The notes: a model not told the origin generated them from the letters alone. A stretch of DNA of 64,000 nucleotides from Struthidea cinerea (GCA_013397865.1 VZTI01005325.1:4308100-4372099); one strand, 5' to 3'; positions 25,986-39,347 are shown, numbered from the stretch's first letter. Made by a program: numbers and translations.

Positions 25986-26584
25986 ATCTGCTCTCATACC
26001 GGGGGCTCACCACACTGGAGCCCTTGCTGAAGTGAGAAGTGTGTTTCCGAGCAGACATGGGACCTTCTCTGTCTGATTTAAATTTTATGCCAAAGGGGCA
26101 TAAACTGTTTAAATGTTCTTTTGATAAGTGGGAAAGATGAGCAGGTGCATTTTATTCAACCACTATTGGTGAATGTGCATGTATGTGAATTACCACTGTG
26201 CATTATCTTCATAGCTGCCTTTGGCCATTCCCTTCAAATGCGTTGTACAGGGTTGGGAGAGGCCAGGAAGAATGAGACGTGGAACAATAAGTTGGCTCTG
26301 TCCACGGAGTTGTTTCATACTTTTTCTGTGCGAAACGATATTCATCGCTTTTGGGTTTTTTTAACCCAGGTTAGGATTCTGTACTGATTGTGTGCAGCAA
26401 AATAGAAGGGCTACCATGAGCCAGGTGAGTTCTCTGGCTTGCTCAGATCCTGCTGCTGAGGAGCCAAATCCTTGAGAAGAAGATGAATGGAGGGACCAGG
26501 CTGGGAGGGAAGCGAGAGTCTGCTTTGCGTCCCTGCCCCTGCCAGCCTGGGTATGAAGTGCTGCTGTGGAGTGCTGCAGGCTGC
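25986..26584. other. Provirus flank, unassigned
   Basis: No pro, pol, env or 3' LTR is recognisable. An 88-codon forward ORF (26121-26387) has no motif I know. The part from 26400 is GC-richer. It could be either host flank or unrecognisable provirus. Confidence 0.45.
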
Positions 26585-26930
26585 TTCCTGCTGCTTGAGG
26601 TGACAGGGGTTACTTGAGGTCATTGGAGCCCCTGGGTGGGGTCACCTGGGGTTACTTGAGGTCATTGGAGCCCCTGGGTGGGGTCACCTGGGGTTACTTG
26701 AGGTCATTGGCGTTCCTGGGTGGGGTCACTTGAGGTCACCTGGGGTTACTTGAGGACATTGGCACCCCTGAGAGGGGTCATTATAGGTCATTGGAGCCCC
26801 TGGGTGGGGTCACTTGAGGTCACCTGGCATTTCTTGAGGTCACTGGAGTCTCTGGGCAGGGTCACTTGAGGTCACCTGGGGTTACTTGAGGTCATTGGAG
26901 TCCCTGGGCGGGGTCGCTTGAGGTCACCAT
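26585..26930 (+). repeat. Minisatellite of 42/52-bp units containing repeated AGGTCA half-sites
   Basis: Roughly seven units repeat the phrase TTACTTGAGGTCATTGG - CCCCTGGGTGGGGTCAC. Unit starts at 26606, 26648 and 26690 are exactly 42 bp apart. The next is 52 bp later because it has an extra TTGAGGTCAC, and later units are mixed. AGGTCA occurs ten times on the + strand (26617, 26659, 26701, 26733, 26785, 26817, 26837, 26869, 26889, 26921). GGGTCA-CTTG-AGGTCA, a direct repeat with 4-base spacing, is perfect at 26723, 26807 and 26859. GGGTTA variants lie at 26607, 26649, 26691 and 26879. The array is a VNTR; its regulatory role is unknown. Confidence 0.93.
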
Positions 26931-29900
26931 TGTGGACAGGGATTGCTGTTTCAGTCACGGTTGCTCTAAGTTCAGCTTTCTGGTTTCTTATGTGGAGTTT
27001 TTCTGTATCCCTAATTGGTGGGTGGGGGCTTTTTTGGAACCATGATAGTGTGTGTAGGAATAGGTTTTAAATAGTTCTGACAAACTTTGTAAACACCAAA
27101 ACTGAGGGGCATAGGAGACAGGTTTTTTTTATGATTTACAAGCATCTGACTCAGTGGAACAGTTTTTCTTTTGTGTTTCTTACTGGATGGAAATTCAGAT
27201 TGGCTTAGTAGTGGGGCAATAATGTATAAAATTATGAGCAGTAGAATATTGCAGTCCTCCTGCAGGAGGAGATGGGGCTAGAACTGAAGAGTTCCCATGT
27301 CATTATGCAAGAAATCCCTAGGTATGGAGGTTGCCATGGGCTGCAATACATTGTTTTGACAATGACACACTGCCAGGTGTTCCATTTTCATTTTTTTCAT
27401 AGGAGAAAAATAAAATCTGTGGGTCTGTCAGAAATGAAGCGGAACTGATGGTGCCAGCATAAAATTTCTGTTTAGAAAAGTGAATCCCAGCTGCTGTGTA
27501 GCTAAGGGTTAGGTAATTTGCTTCTCTACAGAGGAAATATACCGCAGGTTCAAAATGTTTGATTTTTTCTATTAAACATATGTTGCATTTGCTCACTTAA
27601 AGAAATTCATCTAAATTGCTAACTGCAAACAGATTCAGTTAATTTAAAAATAAGAAACGTAGAGTGACTTTAAGATAAATATCTCTATCTTCTTAAAATA
27701 GATATTTAATACAGTGTTTTAACTGTGTAAGGTGTGCATTTTTTTTCTGAGTCAGCCTTTGTTCCTTAGAATAAGTAATTGGATAGTTCTTTTGCTCCCT
27801 AATTTTGCTGTGAATCTACAAACTTTGTCTTTTAGTAAGCTTTATACAGAGAGAAACCACATCATTTATTATATTTTTTTAAAAGCTTACCACAAAATTA
27901 ATACTGAAACAGAAGCAGTTATTGAGTGCATCATTACAGTACAATGGCAGTCATGTATCCATATTCCTAGCAATATTGTATTTTATTTTTCATGGATTTT
28001 TCTTGAATTACTGTATTTTTAAAGGGAGCATCACTCCTTGTAGCTTACACCAGTTCCATGCTGTTGTGACTTAAAACTTTGGTGAAGACCTATGAGCCCA
28101 TAGCTGTTGCTGCTGTGAGTTGTTTTAAGGGTTTTTTTACACAGTGTGGCATTCTAATAGTTCGTGATGCAGAAATCCTGGAAGTTTCTGTTAATTGCTA
28201 GGTTATGAGATTGGGATGCATGGGAGACAAAGCACGCTGATAACAGACTGCACGTGTAAATTGTACCTGTGTGCACTTACTACTGCTCTCTGGGAGAACA
28301 TGGCACACACCTGCTGAGCTCTGCTCTTGTCCTTTTGAATATCTCTTTCATTTTTAGCTCCCTCCTGTGTGTTGCAGAATCGACCCAAACCAAACTCTGC
28401 CAAGTACTTGCAACTAAGCAAGGGCCATCAAGCTGGCAAAATCTGACCCTGTCCCATCACATTCTTTAGCAGAGGAAGAGTGGTCTTTGCAAACAGCTCC
28501 ATTTTAGGACCATGGGAATGGCTACATAAATATGATTGTTTGCATTTATTTGTTGTATCAAAGCTTTGTGTCGAGCTGTAGCACAACCTCATGTAGGCTA
28601 AAAGCACTGTAGTTTTTCTGCTGGAGCCTGCCATCTCTAAAGCAAGATAAAATCACAGCTCTATGGCCAGATCTGTGTTCACCTGAAAGCAGCAAAATTT
28701 CATGGAGGTGCACGGTTTGCTATCAAAGTAAGTGTTGCTTTAAGTCCTGATTTTTGGTTATTGCAGGGTTTTTTTGCTGACATGAGCCTGAAGAGTTACT
28801 TACCTAGACCTTCCAGGAGCTGTTTTGTTGTCCTTTAGCACTGATGATCTAAAGGGGTACGAAGCAAATAAAGCTGGTGCTGGGGGTCATAGTCTTGTGG
28901 GCCTGGCAATGTGAAATTGTTAGGAGTCTCCTCCCTGCTCAGATGAGCTCCCTGTCCTTGTTGAGGAGCCGGAGCCAGGTACTTCAGAGCCAGTGTCACC
29001 ACCTGTAGCTGCCTTCCCCTCAGCAACTTCTGAGCTCCCACATCATCCCTGTATTCTGATTTTTGTGGAATTGTACGATGTTTCCACCTATTCCATGAGC
29101 AATAGGCAGAGTATCTCCTCTTGATTGCTGCTAATTGTCTGGCTTTAACAAGGATTTTAATAAAGGATTGTGATTAGAATTATGGTCCCCTAATACCACT
29201 TTTATTTAAGTTTATTACAATAATTGCCATGTGATTAATAAAATGTTAGTGCATTCATTGAAATCACTGCTCTGCTATCACACAGTGTGGTAGTTAAACA
29301 CAGTAAATGCTTCTAATTAGTTAGTAATTGAATAATGTGCATTAGTTTTTATTATATCACCCATAGGATGTTTAATTGTATAGTTGGCTATTAGCTGCTG
29401 TGAAATATATGGGAAGGGTTAAGTTGTATAATTATCGTAATTCAGGCCTTTCACTACGTCTCAGCTCCAAGCATCAGAGTGAAATATCTTTATTTCGTAA
29501 ACTTACCTGAACATGAATTGAAATTCAGGTTTTTAATACCTAGAACACCTTTTCTGCACTTCTTAAAAACACATGTGTAATTGGAAGCATAAGGAGATGT
29601 AGGAAATGGACTTCAGTAGGATGAGTTTGTCATGGGTAGAATGCCATCTGTTGATAATGCAACAGTCAACACTTTATAGTAAAGAACTTTTCTATCACAG
29701 CATCATTATTTTTGTGTGTTTTGCACACTTTTCCTCCCTCCCCTGATCCAGTTTGTTTTTGATTGCATGTGTAACTTAAAAGAAGTTTGCATTATCAAAT
29801 TTCATTAAGCTTCTGGGTCCAGAAGGAACACATGAAAGGATTACTGTCTGGGGTTTTCTTCTACAGGGGCATTGTTTTATATCCAAAGACTTAAAATTTG

Positions 29901-32061
29901 TTGTATTAATTATAAGAGGAAGATTATAATGTAGTCATATCAATATCATAATAATAGCAGGAAAACTTTTTTTTTTTTTTTACTGTTTTTCCTTTTGCCT
30001 TTTCATTTTCTTCCACATAGAAGAAAAAAATAGGACATCTGGTCTCTGTGAGAATCCCCAGCTAGCAGTTTCCAGCTTGGTGATACATCAAAGCAATTCT
30101 ATTTTACTATCTCTGATTTTTCACAAGCAAATATTTAACTTGATAGATATGTCTTGACTTAAAAAGGGGAGTAAAAGTAGCATCAAGACTAGAGGAAAGC
30201 AATTTTGAATTACTTAAAAAAAAAAAAAAAGAAAGGTACTGATTGGAGACACTCAGGGTGCAAGGAACCTGCTCACATACTGAGTGTCAGTTATATGGGA
30301 GAGGAATAACTTCCAAGAGTGTTTTCAAATCACCAGAATGCTGTGTCCAGCTTTACATCTGAAATAAATGTTAACAGGCAAACAAGCAAGGAGTCGGTTC
30401 CAAAGAACAGCCTCCAGCTTCTGACACCGTTTGTAGGCAAATGTGTAGTTTCTCAAGACCCTTTTTCCCATCTGCAATCTCTTAGTGCCTGACAAAATCT
30501 AGCCACCGCTCTCAGGCCCCACAGGTAATTTTGAACATGTAAAGATCAGCTGGTGGATTGTTCGTTCCTGTTATCCCCAGTCCTCCAACTTTTGTGTTTA
30601 CCATTGAGATATACTCAATTCGGGGCTGGTGTCACTAAAGACACTTCCTTCAGAACTCGGAGTCTGAGATACAGGTATGAGATCTCACTTCCAGCAGAGC
30701 CGTGATTTCAGAAAAACTATGTTTCTTCTTGGCCAGAAAGGAGTACTGAGAATATTGATCAAAAAACCACAAACAAATGCACAAACACACCACAGATCTG
30801 ATGATGGGAGAATCTTACCACTCTTCTATTTTTTAGGCAAGTAAAAGTTTTTTAAACTTTTTTAAACTAAGCTTTTAAAATATATCTCTTTATGTTAACA
30901 TTTCTTCAAAGTGATCTTTGAAAATACTATTGTGGACCTCTACAGAATATTTAATAAGAAAATTACACACACACCCCCGATTCTCTTTTGTTTACAGCCA
31001 GTTTTAATTGCTGAGATTAATTGGTTTTTTCCTTTGTTCTCACCCCAATTCAGTTCTGAAAGGTTTTTCTTTCTCTTGCAGTGCTTTTAATTGGAATATA
31101 AAGGTATATAAAGGTAAAAACTTAGCTGACAAACTTTTCTTCAAGTGATTCCAAGTAGGGCACATTGCAGAAGTGTGGGTTATTGAGTTTTGGGGTTTTT
31201 GCTTTGGTTTTTTTTGTTATAGTCTTCCGTATCATATTCTTTCTGCAGTCTCCATCTACCTTTGCAAGAACTAATTATTTGGAAGTTTAAAAGACTGCTG
31301 CTGCCAAATGGTCTCACAGTTAGTGACCGGGTATAGAAATGAAACAGAGCACTGAACCTTGGGGATTCACCTGGCCTCCTTTGCAAGCCAGGTTGGTTCC
31401 TACAGTGTTGAATAACAATTAAAGGAGTTCAAGTTTGAAAGTGACTCTTCAGATGTCAAACTACAAAGCAAGTTTCCGTTTCTTGGCATAGAAAAAGAAA
31501 GAAAACAATGCAAAACAGGAAAAGCAGAGCAAAAATATTGGTACATGGCGTGATGTTTAAAAGTTTTATCACTAATGCACGGTGTTTGCTTATATTTAAG
31601 AGATGTGTCAGTTGTTAATACTTGCTTGTTATAGTTCCCCTAGGGTCAAGATCATATAATCATGTGTGTGTCTGCATAATCCGTACATGTCAGAAGGGCT
31701 CCAAGATGAGAACCTTGTTTTTGCCTGTGTAAACACGTAGTATGTAGGTTGTCTTGTGAAACACAAAGGGTCATTGGCATTTATGCATCAACGTGATTAA
31801 TGCAGGTGTCTCCTTTTATTTTCAATCAAAAGAAGTCAAACCATTCTTATATCCTTGGCTAAGCAATCTGTTACTGAAAAATTCAGAGATTCATATCCTT
31901 AGATATCAAAGATTCAGGAAATCAAGTATCTGTGCACCTTTCTGATTGAGGAGCTGAGACTGCCCATCACTTACCTTCCAGAAGGTGACCCACCCACCAG
32001 CCTACGGGATGTCTCTGATGCTTCAAACCAGACCCTCTGTTGAAGCAGTTGTAGAGAATTT
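26931..32061. other. 5.1 kb unique AT-rich DNA, no gene seen
   Basis: It holds homopolymer T (29967-29981) and A (30217-30230) tracts. A GC-richer patch at about 28780-29040 has a 68-codon minus ORF without recognisable domains. The candidate regulatory stretch at 29100-29420 has its own entry. No transposon is recognised. Confidence 0.55.
29100..29420. promoter_or_regulatory. Candidate conserved non-coding element rich in homeodomain sites
   Basis: The stretch is AT-rich without simple repeats. It carries the palindromic homeodomain site CTAATTAG at 29313-29320, TAATTG at 29325-29330, and further TAAT/ATTA cores at short spacing on both sides. This density and the lack of ORFs or repeats is typical of developmental enhancers, but chance in AT-rich DNA cannot be excluded from one sequence. 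Confidence 0.28.
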
Positions 32062-32292
32062 GTGAATTTGCAGACTAGGTATGAGGAAGATATTTTTTAC
32101 AGTAAAGGTTTTGAAACCCTGGAAAAGGTTGCCCAGAGAGGTGGTAAGTGCCTAATCCCTGGAAACGTTCATGGTTATGTTGTTTGGGGCTCTGAGCAAC
32201 TTGATCTACTTGAAGATTTTCCTGCTTGCTGCAGGAGGGTCAGACTGTAAAAGGTCTCTTCCAACCCAAATTTTTCTGTGATTCTGTCACTA
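32062..32292 (+). mobile_element. CR1 LINE, 3'-end fragment
   Basis: The sequence follows the CR1 3' untranslated region: AGACTAGGTATGAGGAAGAT, then a GGTTGCCCAGAGAGGTGGT block at about 32128, GGGGCTCTGAGCAACTTGAT near 32187, and the terminal AAAGGTCTCTTCCAACCCAAATTT with TCTGTGATTCTG (32250-32287). It reads on the + strand. Being only about 230 bp, it is heavily 5'-truncated, as most CR1 copies are. Divergence by eye suggests an old copy. Confidence 0.9.
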
Positions 32293-34723
32293 CAGCCGTT
32301 GAGACACATGCCTGGGAGAGGGAATGAAAGGTGTGGTCTATGCTTTAATGCATTTCAGGTGTATTGAGCAGCCATTGGAGCAGGGTCAGGAACTCTTGTG
32401 TCTCTGCACAGTGCAGCTCCAATGTTCCCGTTCTCTGAAAAGTCAAATAGCTTCAGTGGGAAAGATTAAAGCTTCCCACTCCACCGCAGGGGACAGCTTG
32501 CTAATTAGAGCACCCTGCTGGGAGAATCAAATCTCCTGTGTCTGAATAGGGAAATCAAACTGTTTTCTCACATTCTGGGTGCACATTCTAGGAACATAAA
32601 TTTTGGTTATGAGTTCTTAGGGCTCACAGTAATGCCTCAATGCTTCTGCTGGAAGAAACATTTTATTCAGCACCCTGCCTTTTGTGCATTCCATCCTGAT
32701 ATTTGTCCTGTTTCACATCCTCAGCAAAAAGCCTATAGGTTTACCCTGTTAACATTGCTGGCAACTACATACATCTTTAAAGGCCTTTTGAGCACTACTG
32801 TGATCTGTGATTTTACTGGAAGCAAAGTACTTAAACGTCTTCAGAAGTGAGGCCTTGTTACATGAAAGGTGAGATTAATTTCAAAGAGCTGAGCTTGTCT
32901 GTCCTGTGCAGCTTAAATGCAGCTTGTAGTCTATCCAAAGAGTCTGGAGACATTCTCCACATTCTCCTTGGCTTAGGATGTGACATTCCTCTTTTCTTTA
33001 CCCTTGCTTTGCTCTACTTACTAAGACTCCAGATCTCACATTGTTTGTCAGCCTGTGAAAGGGTAAAATAATCTGTTGTAAGTATAATGGAATTTAAGTC
33101 CAGATTGGATTCAAAGCGTATGAGGTTTAAGAAATAGTTTAATCTAATGTATTTTCTTACTTATTTCTACTTACACTCCGGAAACACCAGTTGGATGAGA
33201 TGTTCATTCCAGGATTAGAGTCTTTTAGGACTGGGGCAGCACTAAATGTAGGGTGAATGAGGTTGTTGCACATACTACTGAGGCCAAAATCGTTGTTAAG
33301 CACTGCATGTTGTCCACTTGGTTCTTCTGCTCTGTTTAAATATTCAGAACTTTTTCTAAAGCATTTAGACATAAAAGTTCAACATACAGGGAGGAGACAT
33401 AGTCAGCCTTGAGAGAGCTGCCATAAGAAGCTGAAAAGGTTTTTGTGGCAAAACCTGGCTCTTAAGTAGTGGAAAAGCTACTTTTAAGATTTTGGTGGAG
33501 GCGGGGTGTGAAGCTGGGCTAATTCTTAAGTAGTTTTCCTTATACAAGTGAAAATTATGTGAGATGTTCTACACTAATATGTTTCCAGAATGCTGTGATT
33601 ATCTCCTATTAAAGTAAGTAGAGCTTATTTTAAAGTGAACAAGTATTACCCACTTCCACCAGTAAGAGGTTTTAACTTTATAACTTTTGAGAGATCTTTT
33701 CTACCTGACTGAAGTAATCTTGGCTGATGTTTGTCTGTGCACCTGCATTGCTCTAGTCCTGCATCTCCACTTGAAAAAAGAAACGTTACTTTAAAGCAGG
33801 CTGTTACTGTCCATGGTAGGCACTACTGATGCACACCCTGTTCGTTGGCTTTGAAAAAAAGAGGTTTGAAGTCTAATTTTACTCTTTACTGCATCGTGCA
33901 TAGCTCATTGGGCGATGTCACTTGCTCACAATTCCAGAAATCTTCTCGACTTCTGTCGAGCACATTGTGTTGTATTGACCGCAGGTCAGACACTGTGACT
34001 CTAACTCAAACCCTCCGTACAGAAGAGGTCGGAACTTGCAAGCTGAAAGGTTTCTTGAATGAAATAAATTCCTGTCCAGGGTAAGTATCTTACTCAGTGA
34101 AAAGTTCTCATCCTCATGATTATCTTCTAGCTCCAGACAGAGCAACAGAAATAGACCCAGATGTCTTCAAAGGAAATCAGAGCTAAACAAAAATATTCCT
34201 TAATCTGTTTAATCCCAAATCATGAGTTAAGGGGTACAGTTCTTTTATTTCTTGCTGCTGTTTTCAAAGTAAATGCTAATTAGAAGGCACTTAGGGATCC
34301 TGGTGCAGTCAGCAGATGCCAGGGGACAAGCACACACATCCAGTGCATTATACATTTCTCACAGCATGAAATCTTTAGTGTGATACAATAAGTAACAATT
34401 TAAAACCTCAACACACATCTGGTTTCTAGGGAGATCTGCTGAAGAGGATCACAGCCTTCTTCAGCGGTGCTATGATAAGATATGCAGAAAAGCATTGAAA
34501 ACACTTTAATTTTAAGATTTCATATTGTGATGGCCCTTAAGTGCTTCTGGGGAGTGGGACTGGGGTGTTGTCTGGTGCTCCACAAATGCAGTTCTGTGTT
34601 TGAAGTCTATCATTGTGCAATTTGCACATAACTAGGAAATAAAATAGAGGGATAAACAGGGAGATCAAAGCTGAATTTGATTTGGGAAAAATATTTCTAA
34701 GTATTTTGTGCCACACTTTTTCT
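32293..34723. other. 2.4 kb unique DNA, no gene seen
   Basis: No exon or repeat family is recognised. ORFs of 60-80 codons on both strands lack coding features. The sequence near 34280-34450 is mildly GC-richer. Confidence 0.55.
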
Positions 34724-34806
34724 GTTTTTTTTTTTTGGTTTTTTTTTTTGTTTGTTTGTTTGTTTGTTTTTTTTTGTTTTGTTTTGTTTTTTGTTTTTTG
34801 TTTTTC
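34724..34806. repeat. T-rich (TTTG)n/(TTTTG)n low-complexity tract
   Basis: About 83 bases consist only of T and G in long T runs with four to five tandem TTTG units and then TTTTG units. The ORFs that cross it on either strand encode only phenylalanine-rich or lysine-rich runs and are not genes. Confidence 0.95.
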
Positions 34807-37800
34807 CAATTTTTTTATTTATTCCCCAAAGGGTTTGCATTTTAAATGGAAAATGGTCAGGCTGGAGTACAGACTGAATTTAAAAGCAAGTATATAAGCT
34901 GTAAGTGCTGATTTAATAAACCATTAGCCTGTTCATCTTGTAAACACCTTTGGAGAAAAACTAATGAACTCATTCTGGATGAAATTGCTTCGTAATAGAA
35001 CATCACTGTTGAACACCAGCAGATAATTCGGTGCTCTGAGGCTGTGTCTACCCTTCAGGACACATGCCTGCTGCTGTGCCACCCTTGTCCCCATTTGCCT
35101 GAGTGGAGAACCTCTTACACTGATTTGTAGCTCTCTTCCAGCCTGTGTGCCCTGCTTGTCTCCCATGGGAATGAGCTGTCAGACAGATGGTGTATTCCTA
35201 ATCCTGTCCTCTAAGGCCAGGAGCACATATGTGCTTCAGGGCCAAAAAAAACCTCCCTGCTTTCCGTATTTTTTAGAGAGAAAGGGCACGAGAGCTTATG
35301 TGGCTGAGCAAAAGAAGTGTAGTTGAATCCCTCTGGTTTTGTACAGTAGCTGTAATGTTGTTTTATAGTCTGCATTTTTAACACTGCTTGGATGTTCACT
35401 TTTATGCCAAGAATAATGTAGTTATTTTAACAATTTATATCACAAAATGTCAGTGACTTCAGAGATTTGTTACTCTTAGAAAATTATCAGGCCCTGCATG
35501 ATAAGAAGCAAGCTAACAATCAGGTCCGTGCTAACCACAGGCAACAATATATTTATTTTCTTCTGTGTATTTTTGGGGGGAATTTGTTCTGAATTATATG
35601 TGATGTAGAACATAAGCAGAACTTTTTGTAGGACATGAATTACAGAATTTATGAACAGGGGAGGGAGGGAGATGAAGAGGACTCCTCCTGAAGTGAGTAG
35701 TGATGGCGTGGTGAATTTTGGGTTGAGAGGAGTAAAGGAGACCAAAGAACAATGTTTAACACAAAAGTTATTCGTTATGCCATACATGTTTTAATAGTCC
35801 CCAGTTGTTCCACAGATATAGTTAAGGGGAATAAGTGGTTGAATTTTGGTTTCAAGTTACTGTAGACAAATGTCCTACTTGCAGAAAAATTTAGGGATCC
35901 CTTACAAAATAAATTCTGCACAACTTTATGCTAGTTTGAAAGTATTGGGCATAAGTAAGCATGAAGGTCAATGTGTTCAAAAGACAGTAGCTGAAGGGTA
36001 AGTGAGATTACCTTTGGGAGAGTTCAGAGACTGCTGTATAAAAGATCTGTGTAAATTAAGTATCCTCAGCATCTCTTGGGGAGCAAAAAAAACCCTCTAA
36101 CCAAACACGTTATCTAACCTTTTGATGCCTAAACATAGAGGTTTTGGTCAGTGGCTAAAATAGTAGGACTCTTTACAGTTTCAGCTCTTTACTCATTGAT
36201 GCAATGGAATTTATTTAGGCAACAAGGAGTAAAAACAACTGCATATCGTATGTTCAAACTTTTACTCAGACTTAATATTTCATTTAGCCTTCAGCTATGA
36301 TAACCACAGACATACCCTATGAAATGTTATTTGTGCCCATAGAGTACCATTAATTTTCTTCTAATCTTTCTCTGCCTCAGGAAACATTTCAATTGAATTT
36401 TGCTCTTCATGCAAGGAATCAAGAGCACCGAGAGCCACGCTAATTTTCTTTCATTTTCCCTTTATTTCCATATTTTTAATAAATTCATGACCCATGATGC
36501 TAATACTGGAGCTATTGTAAAAATATGTTAGATTAAAAATACGTATTTGTTGTGTCCATCTGCTAAATTCCTGATATCTTCCTAGAATTTATTGAATTTC
36601 CTGTCATCATATCTCAGTTTCGCAGTTTGGTCTAGTGGCATTTTCCTGACTAGGCGATTTTGTCTTCTCTGCCCCTCCCATTGCTGCTCTCTTTCTCACA
36701 CAGTTTTACTCATCTTCTCAGGCTTCCATGGATTCCTTACACTGCACTTCCTATCTTTATTGGCCAAGAACTATCTCCTGTTCCCCTTTTAAATTTATCA
36801 AATTGTCTTAACCTTCTCTCCAGCTCTGTTCTAATTTTATTTTATTACTTTTGCCTTCACCCCAGGTAGAGGAAAGCTGTTGTATTGGCAAGAACTTGCA
36901 GAAACGTGGATTTCATTTGTGTGTGAGAGCTTGAGAGAGAGGGTATTTTACTCAATATAGTGAGCAACTCTGCATTTAATACCTTATTTCAGTCTTGCAT
37001 CTTCAGCATTCTGGTGGCATATTTCTCGTAGATGCATTGAAGCAGCTGTTTGACACAGAATAATGCCACAGCAGAGCTTGACAACTTTTTTTTTAAGCAG
37101 GCTTTGGATGGGTAATGATTATAAAATCAGGATCTCTGCTGAAAGATAACACCTCTAGAAATCTCAACCCTGAGATACTAGTTCAGAATTAACTCAGAGG
37201 GAAGTGTACCATCTGTTGCTAAAACCTCACACTAAGAACTCAAGCAATTTCTAGCTTAAAGGGAAAACGTGGACATGAACCTATCTAATTAAGGGAAGCA
37301 AAGAGAGGGATGGAAGCAAAAACTTTAAAATAGCTTCTGGTCCCGTGCTTGTGCCTGGTGCTCTCTGACTGTAGAGACAGCAGAGAGAATTGGCACTGCC
37401 GAGAAAACAATCTGCACAGAAAGTTCTGTCAAATGCCCAAAGTAAACAAATGGGAAGCAAATATTGTTTCACTGCTATTAGATTTAGAATAACTGTACTG
37501 TATTATGTAAAGCTCTCTTAGGGTGTTTAAACTGTTGCTGTTCCTTCAATGCTTGATAATCAGGACTAATTTCTGTGCCAAAAATGTATCTCCAGATAGC
37601 TTGTTTACTTCAAGACTGCTCATCAGCCAAACCTAGCAAAAGAATCAAAATTTCTTGTTGGTGCTTCTTTACCTGAATAGCTTATTTTATGTCTTCAGTA
37701 TTAAATTGAATGGTTTAGGTGACCTGGAAAACAAGCCAAAATGTTCTGTTGAGCCTTGTTTTCAGTTCTGGTAAGAGGAGAAAAAAGAACGTCAGAAAAG

Positions 37801-38756
37801 GCAAAATAAGAACTGGAGGCCTCGTCTGCTTGAAATGAAATACGGTGCTCCAGCTTGCTTGCCCATGCTGTATCTTCAGATAATGCAGTGATAAATCTCC
37901 CATAACTGTGGAACCTGGGTAAATGCAGATCTGACCTTTTGTTTACAGGGTATCAAGGGAAATCTTTATGAGACCACGGAAGTGATTCGAAAGGTTTAGA
38001 ATCATTATGAGATGGCAAAATGTGTCCCCTGTGGATAATTCTGACAGCAAAGATCTGACACTGTTTCTCAATGAGCAGTGCCCTTTCTGTAGAGCTTTGA
38101 ACAAGCCATTTGGTAGTGATGCTTGAGAAACATTTTTGGCAATACAATTCGGGGAAAAACTGATCTTTGCCGCTATAATTAAGTGAGATTTTAATGTTAT
38201 TAAAATACTGACATGAAAATATTTCCTGGCCATGCAGATCTTGAGGCTGGTACAATGCAAGATAAGATAGAAAAGATAACATTTTTGGTTTAGGAAGAAA
38301 ATGAGTCAGATTAAGCTTTTGTACTTCCTCTAACTTCCACTGGTTATGATAGTTTATCTGCTTGTAATTTAATGTGGGGACTTAAGTCAGCTTCATTAAA
38401 AGTCCAGACTGTGTTTTGTTACATAAAATGAATCTATTGATTAAACAAATGCAGAACAAAAATGTTGTGAGCAAGAAAAGGAGCCATGCTGCTGAATTCC
38501 AGATTAAAGTCTGTTCTGCTGCCTGAAAGGAAGTACCTTAAAGAACAGAATAGCAGCAGAAGGTTGAGACTCATTTTTTGGGTTAAAACACCAGTTCTGC
38601 TTTTGGTTTGGTTTTGTTTTAAATTTAGGTATCTTCTGTAGCCTGTGATTTGGTTTCTGATCTATACAAAGGTACATGTTATGAATACATCTCCTAATTA
38701 TCCCTGCGTGACTAATTTGCTGCAACTGCTACTCTTGGTAGAAGACTATCAGTTAA
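34807..38756. other. 3.9 kb unique AT-rich DNA, no gene seen
   Basis: Short ORFs only. A segment at about 36380-36550 is repeat-free and could be conserved non-coding DNA, but has no strong motif cluster. No transposon recognised. Confidence 0.55.
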
Positions 38757-39347
38757 AAGAACACCTGAGCAGACTGAAAATAAGAAACCCACAGGCCTTG
38801 ATGTGATGCATCCACAGGGGCTGAGTGAGATGATGATGTCGCTGTGAGGCCACTCTCAGTGATCTCTTGGTGACTGTGGCAATTGGGAAGGTGTCATACA
38901 GAAAGCAGCTTTTCAGGGAAGCACCTGGGGGTCCCAGTGTACCCAGGCTGACTGTGAGCCAGCACTGTGCCATAGCCAGCAAGGGGGAGAATGCAGTAAA
39001 GGCTTAGGTGAGGTAGGGAATCCTTCTATCAGCTCAGCACTGGTGAGGCCGCACCTGTAGGGCTGGGAGCAGTCCTGGGATCCCCAGTGCAAGAGAGACA
39101 CAGACACACTGGAAAGTGTCTGGTGAAGGGACTGGAGCATCTCTCCTAGGAGGAAAGGCTGAGGCTGAACTTGGGAACCTAGAGAAGGCTCAAAGGGCAT
39201 CTGCAGTAAGTACCTGAAGGGAGAGTGCATAGCCAGGAGTGCTCAGGGGCAGGACCAGAGGCAATGGGCACAATTTGAAACACAGGAGGTTCCCTCTGAA
39301 CATCTGGAAGCACTTTCTCTCAGATGTCATGATCAGTGGGATAGACT
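38757..39347 (+). mobile_element. CR1 LINE, internally deleted fragment
   Basis: The left part resembles the CR1 reverse-transcriptase start: a frame reading HLSRLK then a GLDVMHP-like stretch (about 38765-38820), broken by stops. After a jump it continues with the CR1 ORF2 3' end and UTR: CTGGTGAGGCCGCACCTGTAG near 39043, GGACTGGAGCATCTCTCCTA near 39131 and GAGGAAAGGCTGAGGCTGAA after it. The segment between, including most of the reverse transcriptase, is missing, and the terminal ATTCTATGA-type end is absent. It reads + strand and is non-functional. Confidence 0.85.

Noticed and set aside
26585..26930. CRISPR array
   Set aside because: Units are directly tandem without unique spacers, and the DNA is vertebrate; it is a minisatellite.
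34537..34897. Lysine-rich and phenylalanine-rich ORFs
   Set aside because: Their length comes from the T/G low-complexity tract.
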